Shown in pieces: positions 36,382 to 44,693 of a stretch of DNA of 64,000 bases. Within the stretch, counting starts at the first letter, position 1. Every line of letters begins with the position of its first letter. Source of the DNA: Streptomyces sp. DH-12. Its GTDB lineage: Bacteria; Actinomycetota; Actinomycetes; Streptomycetales; Streptomycetaceae. The notes under the pieces were generated by a model. It saw only the letters and a list, made by a program, of their open reading frames with translations, had not been told where the DNA came from and ran no database searches. The DNA lies in contig NZ_PPFB01000001.1 of assembly GCF_002899455.1 (NCBI RefSeq), forward strand, positions 3,884,501 through 3,948,500, written 5' to 3'. The position numbers were made by a program, and so were the translations under genes.

Positions 36382-36639
36382 ATGCGAATGACGAGCCGCA
36401 CCGGACTGATGAGTGCGGGGCTGGGGGTGGGCGTCGTCAGTGGCTTCATCGGCAGCCTGCTCAGAGAACGGAGTGCTCTGACCGCCGCCCGTGTGGCAGC
36501 GGGCCAAGGAAGCGAGGAACAGCCTTCATGGGCCGTCGGCTCGTACCGCTCACGCTGGACAACCTTCCGGACCTCCCCCAGCGCTGCCGCTCGTGTGTCT
36601 TCTGGGAGCTCGACCCGGTCAGCGGCGAGGCAGCGATAA
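36382..36639 (+). CDS. Doubtful small ORF overlapping the GNAT gene
   Basis: An 85-codon frame from ATG 36382 with AGGCAGGGGCC just before. The first ~45 residues hold a plausible membrane segment (GLMSAGLGVGVVSGFIGSLL), but the last ~37 residues are read from inside the GNAT gene in another frame. Either a small membrane protein is really made and overlaps by 112 bp, or the start context is chance. No homologue comes to mind. Confidence 0.25.
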   Translation: MRMTSRTGLMSAGLGVGVVSGFIGSLLRERSALTAARVAAGQGSEEQPSWAVGSYRSRWTTFRTSPSAAARVSSGSSTRSAARQR

Positions 36640-37145
36640 AGGCGGGCACCGCAGAGCTCGAGAAGGAGGCCTGGATCTCGGCCGTCCTTCTCGACTGGGG
36701 CTCCTGCGGACGCGTCGTCTACGTGGACGAGGTGCCCGTGGGCTACGTGCTCTACGCGCCCCCCGCCTATGTGCCCCGCTCCACCGCGTTCCCCACCAGC
36801 CCGGTGTCCCCCGACGCGGTGCAGCTGATGACCGCGTTCATCCTCCCCGACTACCAGGGGCAGGGGCTCGGCCGCGTGATGGTCCAGACAGTGGCGAAGG
36901 ATCTGCTGCGGCGGGGCTTCAAGGCGATCGAGGCCTTCGGCGACGCCCGGTGGAAGGAGTCGGCCTGTGTGCTGCCCGCGGACCATCTGCTCGCCGTGGG
37001 CTTCAAGACGGTCCGTCAGCACCCCGCCTATCCCCGGCTGCGGTTGGAGCTGAGATCGACGCTCTCCTGGAAGGAAGACGTGGAGATGGCACTCGACCGA
37101 CTGCTCGGGGCGGTGCAGAAGGAGCCGGCCCTGCGTCCGCTCTGA
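36528..37145 (+). CDS. GNAT family N-acetyltransferase
   Basis: A 205-residue protein with an acetyl-CoA-binding motif (ILPDYQGQGLGRVMVQTVAKDLLRRG, about 105-130). The N-terminus has two close Cys (PQRCRSCVFWELD), a pattern that could bind a metal or mark a subfamily seen beside parB in Streptomyces. ATG 36528 has GAGGAAC upstream. It converges on trxA. The acceptor substrate is unknown. In mycobacteria the equivalent place between trxC and parB holds an amidase-like gene (cwlM), which is absent here. Confidence 0.88.
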   Translation: MGRRLVPLTLDNLPDLPQRCRSCVFWELDPVSGEAAIKAGTAELEKEAWISAVLLDWGSCGRVVYVDEVPVGYVLYAPPAYVPRSTAFPTSPVSPDAVQLMTAFILPDYQGQGLGRVMVQTVAKDLLRRGFKAIEAFGDARWKESACVLPADHLLAVGFKTVRQHPAYPRLRLELRSTLSWKEDVEMALDRLLGAVQKEPALRPL

Positions 37146-37156
37146 CCTCGCTCACA

Positions 37157-37190
37157 CGAATGGGCCGACCCAAGCGGGTCGACCCATTCG
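37157..37190. terminator. Hairpin between GNAT gene and trxA
   Basis: A 15-bp stem with one mismatch (CGAATGGGCCGACCC / GGGTCGACCCATTCG) around AAGC. It abuts a perfect parS that starts at the next base. Confidence 0.85.
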
Positions 37191-37206
37191 TGTTTCACGT
37201 GAAACA
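37191..37206. other. parS: Perfect parS abutting a terminator
   Basis: TGTTTCACGTGAAACA directly after the hairpin at 37157-37190, between convergent genes. Confidence 0.95.
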
Positions 37207-37231
37207 TGCACCGCCGTCGAGGCGCCCGTCA

Positions 37232-37564
37232 CTACTCGGCGATGAAGTCCTCGAGGTCGCGGACGATCGCGGCCTTCGGCTTGGCGCCGACGATGGTCTT
37301 GGCGACCTCACCGCCCTGGTAGACGTTCAGGGTCGGGATCGACATGACGCCGTACTTGGCGGCCGTGCCCGGGTTCTCGTCGATGTTGAGCTTGACGACC
37401 TCGATCTTGTCTCCGTACTCGGCAGCGATGGCCTCGAGGGACGGAGCGATCTGACGGCACGGACCGCACCAGGCGGCCCAGAAGTCCACCAGGACAGGCT
37501 TGTCGCTCTTGAGGACGTCCTGCTCGAAGGAGTCGTCGGTCACGTTCTTCAGGGTGCCGGCCAC
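37232..37564 (-). CDS. trxA: Thioredoxin
   Basis: A 110-residue thioredoxin that reduces disulfides in cytoplasmic proteins using electrons from TrxB. The active site WCGPC is at about residues 32-36, with the cis-Pro in SIPTLNVY. The start is GTG 37564, 38 bp after trxB, so the two form one operon. In S. coelicolor this pair belongs to the SigR disulfide-stress regulon. Confidence 0.97.
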   Translation of the reverse strand: MAGTLKNVTDDSFEQDVLKSDKPVLVDFWAAWCGPCRQIAPSLEAIAAEYGDKIEVVKLNIDENPGTAAKYGVMSIPTLNVYQGGEVAKTIVGAKPKAAIVRDLEDFIAE

Positions 37565-37602
37565 AGCGGGCTCCTTAATCGTTGGTGCGTGGGGAGAGTG
37601 GA

Positions 37603-38571
37603 TCAGACAGTGGTCTTCTCGGGCTCGGCCTTGTCCTCGTCGGCGAGCGCAGCGAGGAAGCGCTCCGCGTCGAGGGCTGCCGCGCAGCCGGTACCGGCCG
37701 CGGTGATCGCCTGGCGGTAGGTGTGGTCCACCACGTCGCCGGCCGCGAAGACACCCGTGACGTTGGTGCGCGTCGAGGGCGCGTCGACCTTCAGGTAGCC
37801 CTCCTCGTCCAGCTCGAGCTGGCCCTTGAAGAGCTCGGTGCGCGGATCGTGACCGATCGCGATGAACAGGCCGGTCACCGCCAGGTCGGAGAGCTCACTC
37901 GTCTTGACGTTGCGCAGCTTCAGACCCGAAAGCTTCTGGTCGCCCTGAATCTCCGCGACCTCGCTGTCCCAGACGAACGAGATCTTCGGGTCGGCGAAGG
38001 CGCGCTCCTGCATCGCCTTGGAGGCGCGCAGGGTGTCTCGGCGGTGGACGATCGTCACGGACTTGGCGAAGCGAGACAGGAAGGTCGCCTCTTCCATGGC
38101 GGTGTCACCGCCGCCGATGACGGCGATGTCCTGGTCCTTGAAGAAGAAGCCGTCACAGGTGGCGCACCACGAGACACCGCGACCCGAGAGGGCGTCCTCG
38201 TTGGGCAGTCCGAGCTTGCGGTGCTGCGACCCGGTCGTCACGATGACGGCCTTCGCCTTGTGGACCGTTCCGGCGGTGTCCGTGACGGTCTTGATCTCAC
38301 CGGTCAGATCGACAGCCACGACGTCGTCCGGAACCAGCTCGGCACCGAAGCGCTCCGCCTGGGCCCGCATGTTGTCCATGAGCTCCGGGCCCATGATGCC
38401 GTCCTGGAAACCGGGGAAGTTCTCCACCTCGGTGGTGTTCATCAGCGCACCGCCGGCGGTGACAGCGCCCTCGAACACCAGGGGCTTCAGCGACGCGCGG
38501 GCGGTGTAGAGCGCCGCCGTGTAGCCGGCGGGCCCCGAGCCGATGATGATCACGTTACGGACGTCGCTCAC
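37603..38571 (-). CDS. trxB: Thioredoxin reductase
   Basis: A 322-residue FAD/NADPH enzyme that reduces thioredoxin. The FAD site is IIGSGPAGYTAALYTARA, the redox-active pair is CATC (in WCATCDGFFF), the NADPH site is VIGGGDTAMEEA, and the C-terminal FAD motif is GVFAAGDVVD. The start is GTG 38571. A SigR-type promoter lies about 70 bp upstream, so induction by thiol oxidation is expected. Confidence 0.97.
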   Translation of the reverse strand: MSDVRNVIIIGSGPAGYTAALYTARASLKPLVFEGAVTAGGALMNTTEVENFPGFQDGIMGPELMDNMRAQAERFGAELVPDDVVAVDLTGEIKTVTDTAGTVHKAKAVIVTTGSQHRKLGLPNEDALSGRGVSWCATCDGFFFKDQDIAVIGGGDTAMEEATFLSRFAKSVTIVHRRDTLRASKAMQERAFADPKISFVWDSEVAEIQGDQKLSGLKLRNVKTSELSDLAVTGLFIAIGHDPRTELFKGQLELDEEGYLKVDAPSTRTNVTGVFAAGDVVDHTYRQAITAAGTGCAAALDAERFLAALADEDKAEPEKTTV

Positions 38572-38642
38572 GGCTAGATTCCTCGTCTCTGGTCTGCGTC
38601 ATTCGACCGGTGGGAGCTTCTTTCGGAACTCTCACCCCACCC

Positions 38643-38668
38643 AACGGATCCTAAGGGGCCCGCATTCC
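38643..38668 (-). promoter_or_regulatory. SigR-type promoter of trxBA
   Basis: On the minus strand, GGAAT (38664-38668), an 18-bp spacer and GTT (38643-38645). This is exactly the SigR consensus GGAAT-N18-GTT known from the trxBA promoter of S. coelicolor. Confidence 0.85.
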
Positions 38669-38764
38669 CGCCGTGCCCGGGCACACGCAGACGGTGCTCC
38701 GACGGCACGCCGGGGCCACACACCGTACGGGATACCACGCGGAACCAAGACCACGCGTGTGCGG

Positions 38765-39679
38765 TCAGCGTGCGTAGGTGTGTTCCAGCAAGACCTTCGC
38801 GGCGGAGGACGGGGACGCGTTCTCCACGCATGTCGCGTCGACGATGTAGGCCGTCACGCGCGTGGCGTCCGAGGCGTCGGGCAGCACGACGAGCAGGGCG
38901 GCCTTCCCCTGATAGACACCCTGCTCGGTGGCCAGCGCGGCGTCGTTGCGGCCGATGCCCTCCTGGACGCACTCCGGGACCACCGGCTTCGTCAGCACCC
39001 GGGGGTTCGCGCCGGAGGAATCCGACTCCATGCCGAAGGTGTGCGGGGAGCGGGCTGCCTTGTCCTGCTGCGGGCTGCGTGCGAGCAGATCGGTGACCTG
39101 CTTCTCCAGCTTCCCCTCGGCGAAGGTGTCCGCAGCGGTCGTCCGGTGTTCCTCGTCCGGGCCTCCGCCGTCGTTCAGTGAGGACAGCACCACGGATCCG
39201 AAGCCGAGAGCGGCCACGGTGAACGCTGTGCCCAGGACGACGGCCCGGCGGCTCCTGCCCCGCAGCCGGGGCTTGCGGCCCGGTCCCGTGGCCGAGGAGC
39301 GGGGGCGGCCCGCGGGCCGGTCGGAGGGCGCCGATGTTTCACGTGAAACATGAGACGGTTCACTCTCGGCCGCGGTCGTACCGAGGATGACGCTCTCGTC
39401 CTCTTCGTCGGTCACGGGTGCCGTGGCGTGCAGCAGCGCCTCGGCGGCCAGGGCCGCGTCGATGCGCCCCGCGACATCCTCCGGCATCCGCGGCGGACCC
39501 GGAACCGTGCCGAGCAGTCCTCGGATCTCCTCGAGGGAGGCGTGGACGTCGGCACAGAGCTCGCACTGGTCCAGATGCCTCCGGACGTCCTCCCTGCGGT
39601 CCGCCGGGAGGAGACCCTCGGTGAGGTCGGAGATCTCCGCGACGTCCGGGTGCTCCGCCTTGTCGGTCGTCGACGTCAC
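38765..39679 (-). CDS. Zinc-binding anti-sigma factor (membrane)
   Basis: A 304-residue anti-sigma factor for the ECF sigma factor coded just upstream. The HxxxCxxC zinc motif is His35, Cys39, Cys42. A basic region and one membrane segment (about 145-167) follow, then an extracellular part ending SPSSAAKVLLEHTYAR. A perfect parS in the linker encodes VSRET (111-115). GTG 39679 follows GGAGG and overlaps the sigma-factor stop as GTGA, which keeps the two proteins in balance. The signal is unknown; the mycobacterial counterpart (RsmA) controls SigM. Confidence 0.9.
   Translation of the reverse strand: MTSTTDKAEHPDVAEISDLTEGLLPADRREDVRRHLDQCELCADVHASLEEIRGLLGTVPGPPRMPEDVAGRIDAALAAEALLHATAPVTDEEDESVILGTTAAESEPSHVSRETSAPSDRPAGRPRSSATGPGRKPRLRGRSRRAVVLGTAFTVAALGFGSVVLSSLNDGGGPDEEHRTTAADTFAEGKLEKQVTDLLARSPQQDKAARSPHTFGMESDSSGANPRVLTKPVVPECVQEGIGRNDAALATEQGVYQGKAALLVVLPDASDATRVTAYIVDATCVENASPSSAAKVLLEHTYAR
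39335..39350. other. parS: Perfect parS inside the anti-sigma gene
   Basis: TGTTTCACGTGAAACA, read on the minus strand as VSRET in the linker of the anti-sigma factor. Confidence 0.95.
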
Positions 39680-40401
39680 GCTCGCCCACCTCCGCCCTTC
39701 ACTGCAGCCGGGTCGTTCGATCCTGTGTCGGGCGGGTCCGGTCGCCGCGGACCCGCTGCGGGTGGGACGGGTGTCCCCCCTCTCCGGTTCCGTCCCCTGT
39801 CTCTGCCCTCCTCCTCACCTGCGCCCCCGGGGCGCAGGTGGGTGAGCAGAGGCAGGAGTCTCGCGCGGCCCCGGGCGCACCGGCTCTTGACCGTGCCGGT
39901 GGGCACGTCGAGGACGCGGGCCGCCTCGGCGACCGGGTAGCCCTGCATGTCCACCAGGACGAGCGCCGCCCGCTGGTCGGGCGGAAGGGTGCCCATCGCC
40001 TCGATGAGCTGGCGGTGCAGATCGTTGCGCTCCGCGGGCGCCGAGGCGGACTCGTGCGGTTCGAGCAGCTGCTCCAGGCGCTCGGTGTCGTCAACCGGCG
40101 CCGTCTTCCGGGAGGCGGCCTTGCGCGCACGGTCCAGGCAGGCGTTCACCGTGATGCGGTGCAGCCAAGTGGTGACAGCTGACTGGCCGCGGAACGTGTG
40201 GGCGGCCCGGTAGGCGGAGACGAGGGCGTCCTGGACGGCGTCGGCGGCTTCCTCGCGGTCCCGCAGCGTCCGGAGGGCCACGGCCCAGAGCCGGTCGCGG
40301 TGCCGCCGCACGAGCTCGCCGAAGGCGTCGGGATCGCCGTCGACGTGCCGGGTGAGCAGATCCTGATCGCTCACTCCGTCGTGTGCGGCCCCGTCCGCCA
40401 T
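39676..40401 (-). CDS. sigM: ECF RNA polymerase sigma factor, SigM-like
   Basis: A 241-residue extracytoplasmic-function sigma factor. Region 2 is visible as DPDAFGELVRRHRDRLWAVA with AADAVQDALVSAYR and FRGQSAVTTWLHRITVNACLD. Region 4 is LPPDQRAALVLVDMQGYPVAEAARVL then VPTGTVKSRCARGRARL. ATG 40401 has GGGAGGGGATC upstream. The C-terminal ~50 residues are low-complexity. The gene heads sigma, anti-sigma, trxB, trxA, the same order as sigM-rsmA-trxB-trxC in M. tuberculosis. Confidence 0.93.
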   Translation of the reverse strand: MADGAAHDGVSDQDLLTRHVDGDPDAFGELVRRHRDRLWAVALRTLRDREEAADAVQDALVSAYRAAHTFRGQSAVTTWLHRITVNACLDRARKAASRKTAPVDDTERLEQLLEPHESASAPAERNDLHRQLIEAMGTLPPDQRAALVLVDMQGYPVAEAARVLDVPTGTVKSRCARGRARLLPLLTHLRPGGAGEEEGRDRGRNRRGGTPVPPAAGPRRPDPPDTGSNDPAAVKGGGGRA

Positions 40402-40427
40402 CGGATCCCCTCCCTCGACGCGGTCCC

Positions 40428-42125
40428 TCAGCTGGTCACCTTGATGTCCGCGATCCGGCCACGCCACCGGCCGTCGTCGGCCTGCAGGGGGAGGTCGGTC
40501 AGCCAGACCAGGAGGTAGCGGGTCTTCACCGTGCTCTTGGGCGCGAGGGAGACAGCGGCGCCCGACCCCTCGGCGACCTTGCTGTACGAGTCGAAGGAGG
40601 TTGGCCGGGACTCCGCGTCGCCGGGCGCGGCACGGAGCTCGACGGACGTGCTGCCGATGAAGGTGACGGTGACCTTCCCGACGTCCTGGCTCTTGCCGAG
40701 GTCGACGACGACTCCCACACCGGGCTTCAGACGGCCGAAGTCGGAGCTCGCGTAGTAGCTCGTCTGCCAGTAACTCGTCGGATCGCCGTCCAGGATCTTG
40801 GGCAGGTTCTCCGGGTACTCGGACCCGTCCGAGCCGAACGGGTCGAAGTCGTGCAGCTCCGAGATGGCGATCGGCTTGCCGCGCACCGGCTTCGGGGCTT
40901 TCTTGTCCTCGCCCTCGGTCGTCTGGGTCTTGGTGTCATCGGCCGTGCCGCCCTGGTCCATGAGGGCGTCCGCGAGCTGCCAACTGCCCAGCCCCAGCGC
41001 GGCGATCAGCAGTGCCGAGACGGCCCACTTCAAAGCCTTGCCGGTGCGGCTCTGCAGCGGCGGGGGCGGCACCGGCGTCGGCTGGGCGGGGCGGGAGGGA
41101 ACGGTGGGGCGCGCGTAGGAGCCCTGCTGATACGTGGTGCGCTGGTAGTCCGGCGGGGCGGTGAACGCGGGCTCCGGCGGACGGATGCGGGGCATCTCGC
41201 CGATCGCCTTCACCAGCTCCTCCGGCGTGGTGCACGGCGACTCGTGGCGGGAGGCGGTGGCGCCGTCGTTGGCGAGGGCGCGCATGGCCAGTTCGGACAG
41301 GCCGCGGTGGACGCCGGCCCGGACCTGGTCGGGCGGGATCAGACCGATGTCCTTCGGCAGACCTGACATGCCGTAGGCGTCGTTCTCGTACGGCCAGCGC
41401 TGGGTCAGCGCCGCGTACAGCAGGGCGCCGATCGACTCGGTGTCCGTGCGCTGGGGGGTGTCCGAGCTGACGCCGCGCAGCGCCGCGTTGACGGCGAGAC
41501 CGCGGACGCGCCACTGACCGGTCGAGGTGCGCAGGACGGCGTTGGGGTTGAGCCGCAGATGGGCGAGACCCTCGCGGTGGGCCGCCGCCATGGCGCTCGA
41601 AACCTGACTGACCATCTGGTAGGCGTCGTACACCTCCAGCGGGCCGGAGGCGAGGAGGGTGGTCAGTTCGGTGCCGTCGGGCAGCCATTCGTGGACGACG
41701 TAGACGAGGTCGTCCTCCTCGACGGCGTCCAGGACCTGCACGAAGCGCGGGTCGCCCAGCAGGGCCGAGGAGCGGGCTGCGGCCAGTACGGACCGGGCGC
41801 GCGAGTGGTCCGCGGGCAGGATGTGCACGCCGACGGCACGGCGGAGCTTCTCGTCCACGGCACGCCAACTGCTGAACCCGTCCAGACGGGTGACGCACTC
41901 CTCGAGGCGGTAGCGTCTGGCCAGCTTGTGGCCGCTGTGCAGCTCGGGTGGCGAGGTCGTCGCGGGGCCCTCGGTCCCGGTGTTCTCCTGTGCCTCGTCG
42001 TTGTCCGTGTCCCGCTCCCGGTTCTTGGCCACCCCGTCGGCCGTGGACTGGTCCGCCTCCGCGGTCAGCGACTGCTCGCCGCTGTCGTCTGCCACGTCGA
42101 CGGCAGCTGTGCTCCGTTCCGCCAC
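40428..42125 (-). CDS. Pseudokinase with membrane segment and discoidin-like domain
   Basis: A 565-residue protein. An acidic N-terminus (to about 60) precedes a kinase-fold domain (about 65-340) whose catalytic residues are missing. The Lys of VAVK is replaced (AVGVHIL), the HRDLKPAN loop reads HLRLNPNA, and no DFG is present (VRGLAV). A Pro-rich linker, a membrane segment (about 375-395) and an extracellular C-terminal domain follow; the latter has DGDPTSYWQTSYY and VDLGKSQDVGKVTV, like F5/8-type or discoidin sugar-binding folds. GTG 42125 follows AGGCAGGGAAC. It lies just after murJ. In M. tuberculosis similar domains are fused to MviN and recruit FhaA when phosphorylated. Confidence 0.87.
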   Translation of the reverse strand: MAERSTAAVDVADDSGEQSLTAEADQSTADGVAKNRERDTDNDEAQENTGTEGPATTSPPELHSGHKLARRYRLEECVTRLDGFSSWRAVDEKLRRAVGVHILPADHSRARSVLAAARSSALLGDPRFVQVLDAVEEDDLVYVVHEWLPDGTELTTLLASGPLEVYDAYQMVSQVSSAMAAAHREGLAHLRLNPNAVLRTSTGQWRVRGLAVNAALRGVSSDTPQRTDTESIGALLYAALTQRWPYENDAYGMSGLPKDIGLIPPDQVRAGVHRGLSELAMRALANDGATASRHESPCTTPEELVKAIGEMPRIRPPEPAFTAPPDYQRTTYQQGSYARPTVPSRPAQPTPVPPPPLQSRTGKALKWAVSALLIAALGLGSWQLADALMDQGGTADDTKTQTTEGEDKKAPKPVRGKPIAISELHDFDPFGSDGSEYPENLPKILDGDPTSYWQTSYYASSDFGRLKPGVGVVVDLGKSQDVGKVTVTFIGSTSVELRAAPGDAESRPTSFDSYSKVAEGSGAAVSLAPKSTVKTRYLLVWLTDLPLQADDGRWRGRIADIKVTS

Positions 42126-42267
42126 CGTCGTTCCCTGCCTCCCCATCCGATGCGCGTCGGCCCGGCGTCCGTCGCGCGCAGTCCGACGCCGAACCCAATT
42201 GTGCCCACAGTCCGCCGCTATGCACGACACGCGGGGGCCGATGATGGTTGTGCGCCTACCCCTTGTC

Positions 42268-44649
42268 TCAGCGTCCCAGGCGTCCGCGCACCATACCGAC
42301 CAGCGAGTTGACCTCCTCGATACGCATCCGGCGCGCGGCTACGTAGAAGACGCCCAGCAGGACGGCCCCGCCGCCCAGCAGCGCGGCGAACGAACCGAGG
42401 ACCTCCTGGCCCAGGGCCTCGCTGATGCCGTAACAGGCCGCGCCGCTGAGCAGGGCGGCCGGGACGGAGGCGATGCACAGGCGGGCGTAGGTCCGCAGCA
42501 CCCGGGCGCCGTCCAGGTCGCCGCCCAGCCGCTTGCGCAGCCGGCGCCAGGCGACGCCGACCCCGAGGGCGTAGGCGACGCCGTACGAGGCGGCCATGCC
42601 GACCACGGCCCAGCGGGCCGGCAGCACCAGGAAGCAGAGGCCGGAGGCGACCGCGTTCGCGGCGGCCACGATGACCGTGTTGTAGAAGGGGGTCCGGGTG
42701 TCCTCGTAGGCGTAGAAGGCACGCAGGACGACGTACTGCACGGAGTAGGGGATCAGGCCGAGGCCGAAGGCCATCAGCATGTACCCCATGTTGGTGGCCG
42801 CGCTGGTGCCCGAGGACCCGAAGATCAGGGTGCACATCGGAATGCCGAGCGCGACGAAGCCGAAGGCGATGGGCACGATCGCGACGGCGGTGGTGCGCAG
42901 GCCCTGGGAGATGTCGTCCCGGACGGCGCCCCCGTCCTCCTCGGCCGCCGAGCGGGAGATGCGGGGCAGCAGCGCGGCCATCAGGGAGACCGTGATGATG
43001 GCCTGCGGCAGGCCCCAGATCAGCTGGGCGTTGGCGTAGGCGGCGAAGCCGGTGCCCTCGACGTCCGAGTCCAGGCCCGCGGCGGTGGAGAGCTGGGTGA
43101 CGACCAGCGCGCCCGCCTGGTTGGCGAGGACGAAGAGGATGGTCCACTTGGCGAGCATCGCCGCCTTGCCGAGACCGTGGCCCTTCCAGTCGAAGCGCAG
43201 CCGCATGCGGAAGCCGGTCTCCCGCAGATACGGGATCATCGCGAGGGCCTGTACGACGAGACCCAGCAGCACGCCGATGCCGAGGAGCCGCAGACCCTCC
43301 GGCGGGATGTTCGAGACCTGCATCTTCGAGTCCGCGGCGGTGCCGTAGACCCAGATGAACGTGCCGAGCGTGACGATGATGACGATGTTGTTCAGGACCG
43401 GGGTCCACATCATCGCGCCGAACCGGCCGCGCGCGTTGAGGATCTGACCCATCACCACGTGGACGCCCATGAAGAAGATCGAGGGCAGGAAGTAGCGCGT
43501 GAAGGTGACGGCGACCTCGTTGGCCGCGGGATCCGAGGCGACGGGGTTCGACAGCGCGCGCACCAGCAGCGGGGCGGCCAGCCAGGCGAGCGCGGTGAGC
43601 ACCGCCAGCGCCACCATCACCAGCGTCAGCAGCCGGTTGGCGTACGCCTCGCCGCCGTCCTCGTCGTCCTTCATGGCGCGCACGAGCTGCGGCACGAAGA
43701 CGGAGTTGAGGCCGCCGCCGACGGTCAGGATGTAGATCATCGTCGGCAGTTGGTAGGCGACCTGGAAGGAGTCGCCGAGCAGGCCGAGGCCCAGGGCCGA
43801 CACGATCAGCGCGGACCGGACGAAACCGGTGAGACGGGAGACCATCGTCCCCGCCGCCATCACGGCGCTGGACTTCAGCAGACCGCCTGCGCGACCGCCC
43901 TTCTTCGGCGTGGGCGCGGGCGCGGGTTCCGGGGCAGCCGGCTCCGCGGCGGGCGGCGGAGTGGCGCCCGCGTAGTGACCGGGCGTGGGGGACGCGGGGC
44001 CGGGCACCGGCGCGGAGGCGTACTGCTGCGGTTCGCCCGTCGGCTGCCCGGGCTGGGCGCCGCCCTGGGGCCCCTGGGCGTACCCGCCGTAGTGGTGGGG
44101 GAAGGCGTCGCCCTGGGACCGCTGGGCGTACCCGCCGTGCTGGTCGGGGAAGGCGCCGCCCTGCTGCTGGTCGCGGAAGAGGTGCGCGAAGGCGTCCGGT
44201 TCGTGGCGCTGTTCCCCGGCCTGGCCGACGAGGTCGTCCACGCCGACGTACTGCGTGGTGCGCGGGTCGTCGCCGTACGGCAGGTGCTGGGTGGGTCCGT
44301 CCGGCTCCGGAGCGGGTGTCCGGGCCCACACCCGGGGGTCGGGCGCGTACGGAGACTGGGGCGGCTGCCCGTACAGGGGCTGCTGCGGGTGGTGCGCGCC
44401 GGGCGGGGGCGGCGGGTGCGCCGACCGGTCGTAGAGCGCTTCCGCGACCGGGTCCTGGGCGTCGATGTCCTGCGCCCGGTAGGGGTCCTGGGCGTAGGCG
44501 TCCTGGACGTAGGCGTCCTGGACGTACATGTCGGCGGGTGGCTGTGACGCCTGGTCGTGCCCGGGCGGCGGACCCCCGGCGGGGTCCGACTCGGGATGGC
44601 CCGAGTTGGCCGCGGCGTTGCCGCGGTCACCGTCGTACGGCGCGTTCAT
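42268..44649 (-). CDS. murJ: Lipid II flippase MurJ (MviN)
   Basis: A 793-residue protein. Residues 1 to about 250 are a Pro/Gln/Tyr-rich cytoplasmic extension with DAYVQD-type repeats. The membrane core (about 255-790) is of the MOP/MATE superfamily, starting LLKSSAVMAAGTMVSRLTGFVRSAL, and moves lipid II across the membrane for wall synthesis. The DSFQVAYQLPTMIY and GLNSVFVPQLVRA stretches are conserved. ATG 44649 follows GAGGTGGGG. It is flanked by the DUF6049 gene 44 bp upstream and the pseudokinase gene downstream, forming a wall-synthesis operon. Confidence 0.95.
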   Translation of the reverse strand: MNAPYDGDRGNAAANSGHPESDPAGGPPPGHDQASQPPADMYVQDAYVQDAYAQDPYRAQDIDAQDPVAEALYDRSAHPPPPPGAHHPQQPLYGQPPQSPYAPDPRVWARTPAPEPDGPTQHLPYGDDPRTTQYVGVDDLVGQAGEQRHEPDAFAHLFRDQQQGGAFPDQHGGYAQRSQGDAFPHHYGGYAQGPQGGAQPGQPTGEPQQYASAPVPGPASPTPGHYAGATPPPAAEPAAPEPAPAPTPKKGGRAGGLLKSSAVMAAGTMVSRLTGFVRSALIVSALGLGLLGDSFQVAYQLPTMIYILTVGGGLNSVFVPQLVRAMKDDEDGGEAYANRLLTLVMVALAVLTALAWLAAPLLVRALSNPVASDPAANEVAVTFTRYFLPSIFFMGVHVVMGQILNARGRFGAMMWTPVLNNIVIIVTLGTFIWVYGTAADSKMQVSNIPPEGLRLLGIGVLLGLVVQALAMIPYLRETGFRMRLRFDWKGHGLGKAAMLAKWTILFVLANQAGALVVTQLSTAAGLDSDVEGTGFAAYANAQLIWGLPQAIITVSLMAALLPRISRSAAEEDGGAVRDDISQGLRTTAVAIVPIAFGFVALGIPMCTLIFGSSGTSAATNMGYMLMAFGLGLIPYSVQYVVLRAFYAYEDTRTPFYNTVIVAAANAVASGLCFLVLPARWAVVGMAASYGVAYALGVGVAWRRLRKRLGGDLDGARVLRTYARLCIASVPAALLSGAACYGISEALGQEVLGSFAALLGGGAVLLGVFYVAARRMRIEEVNSLVGMVRGRLGR

Positions 44650-44693
44650 GGTTACCCCACCTCATCGTCCCGGGCCGACCGGCCACGACTTCC

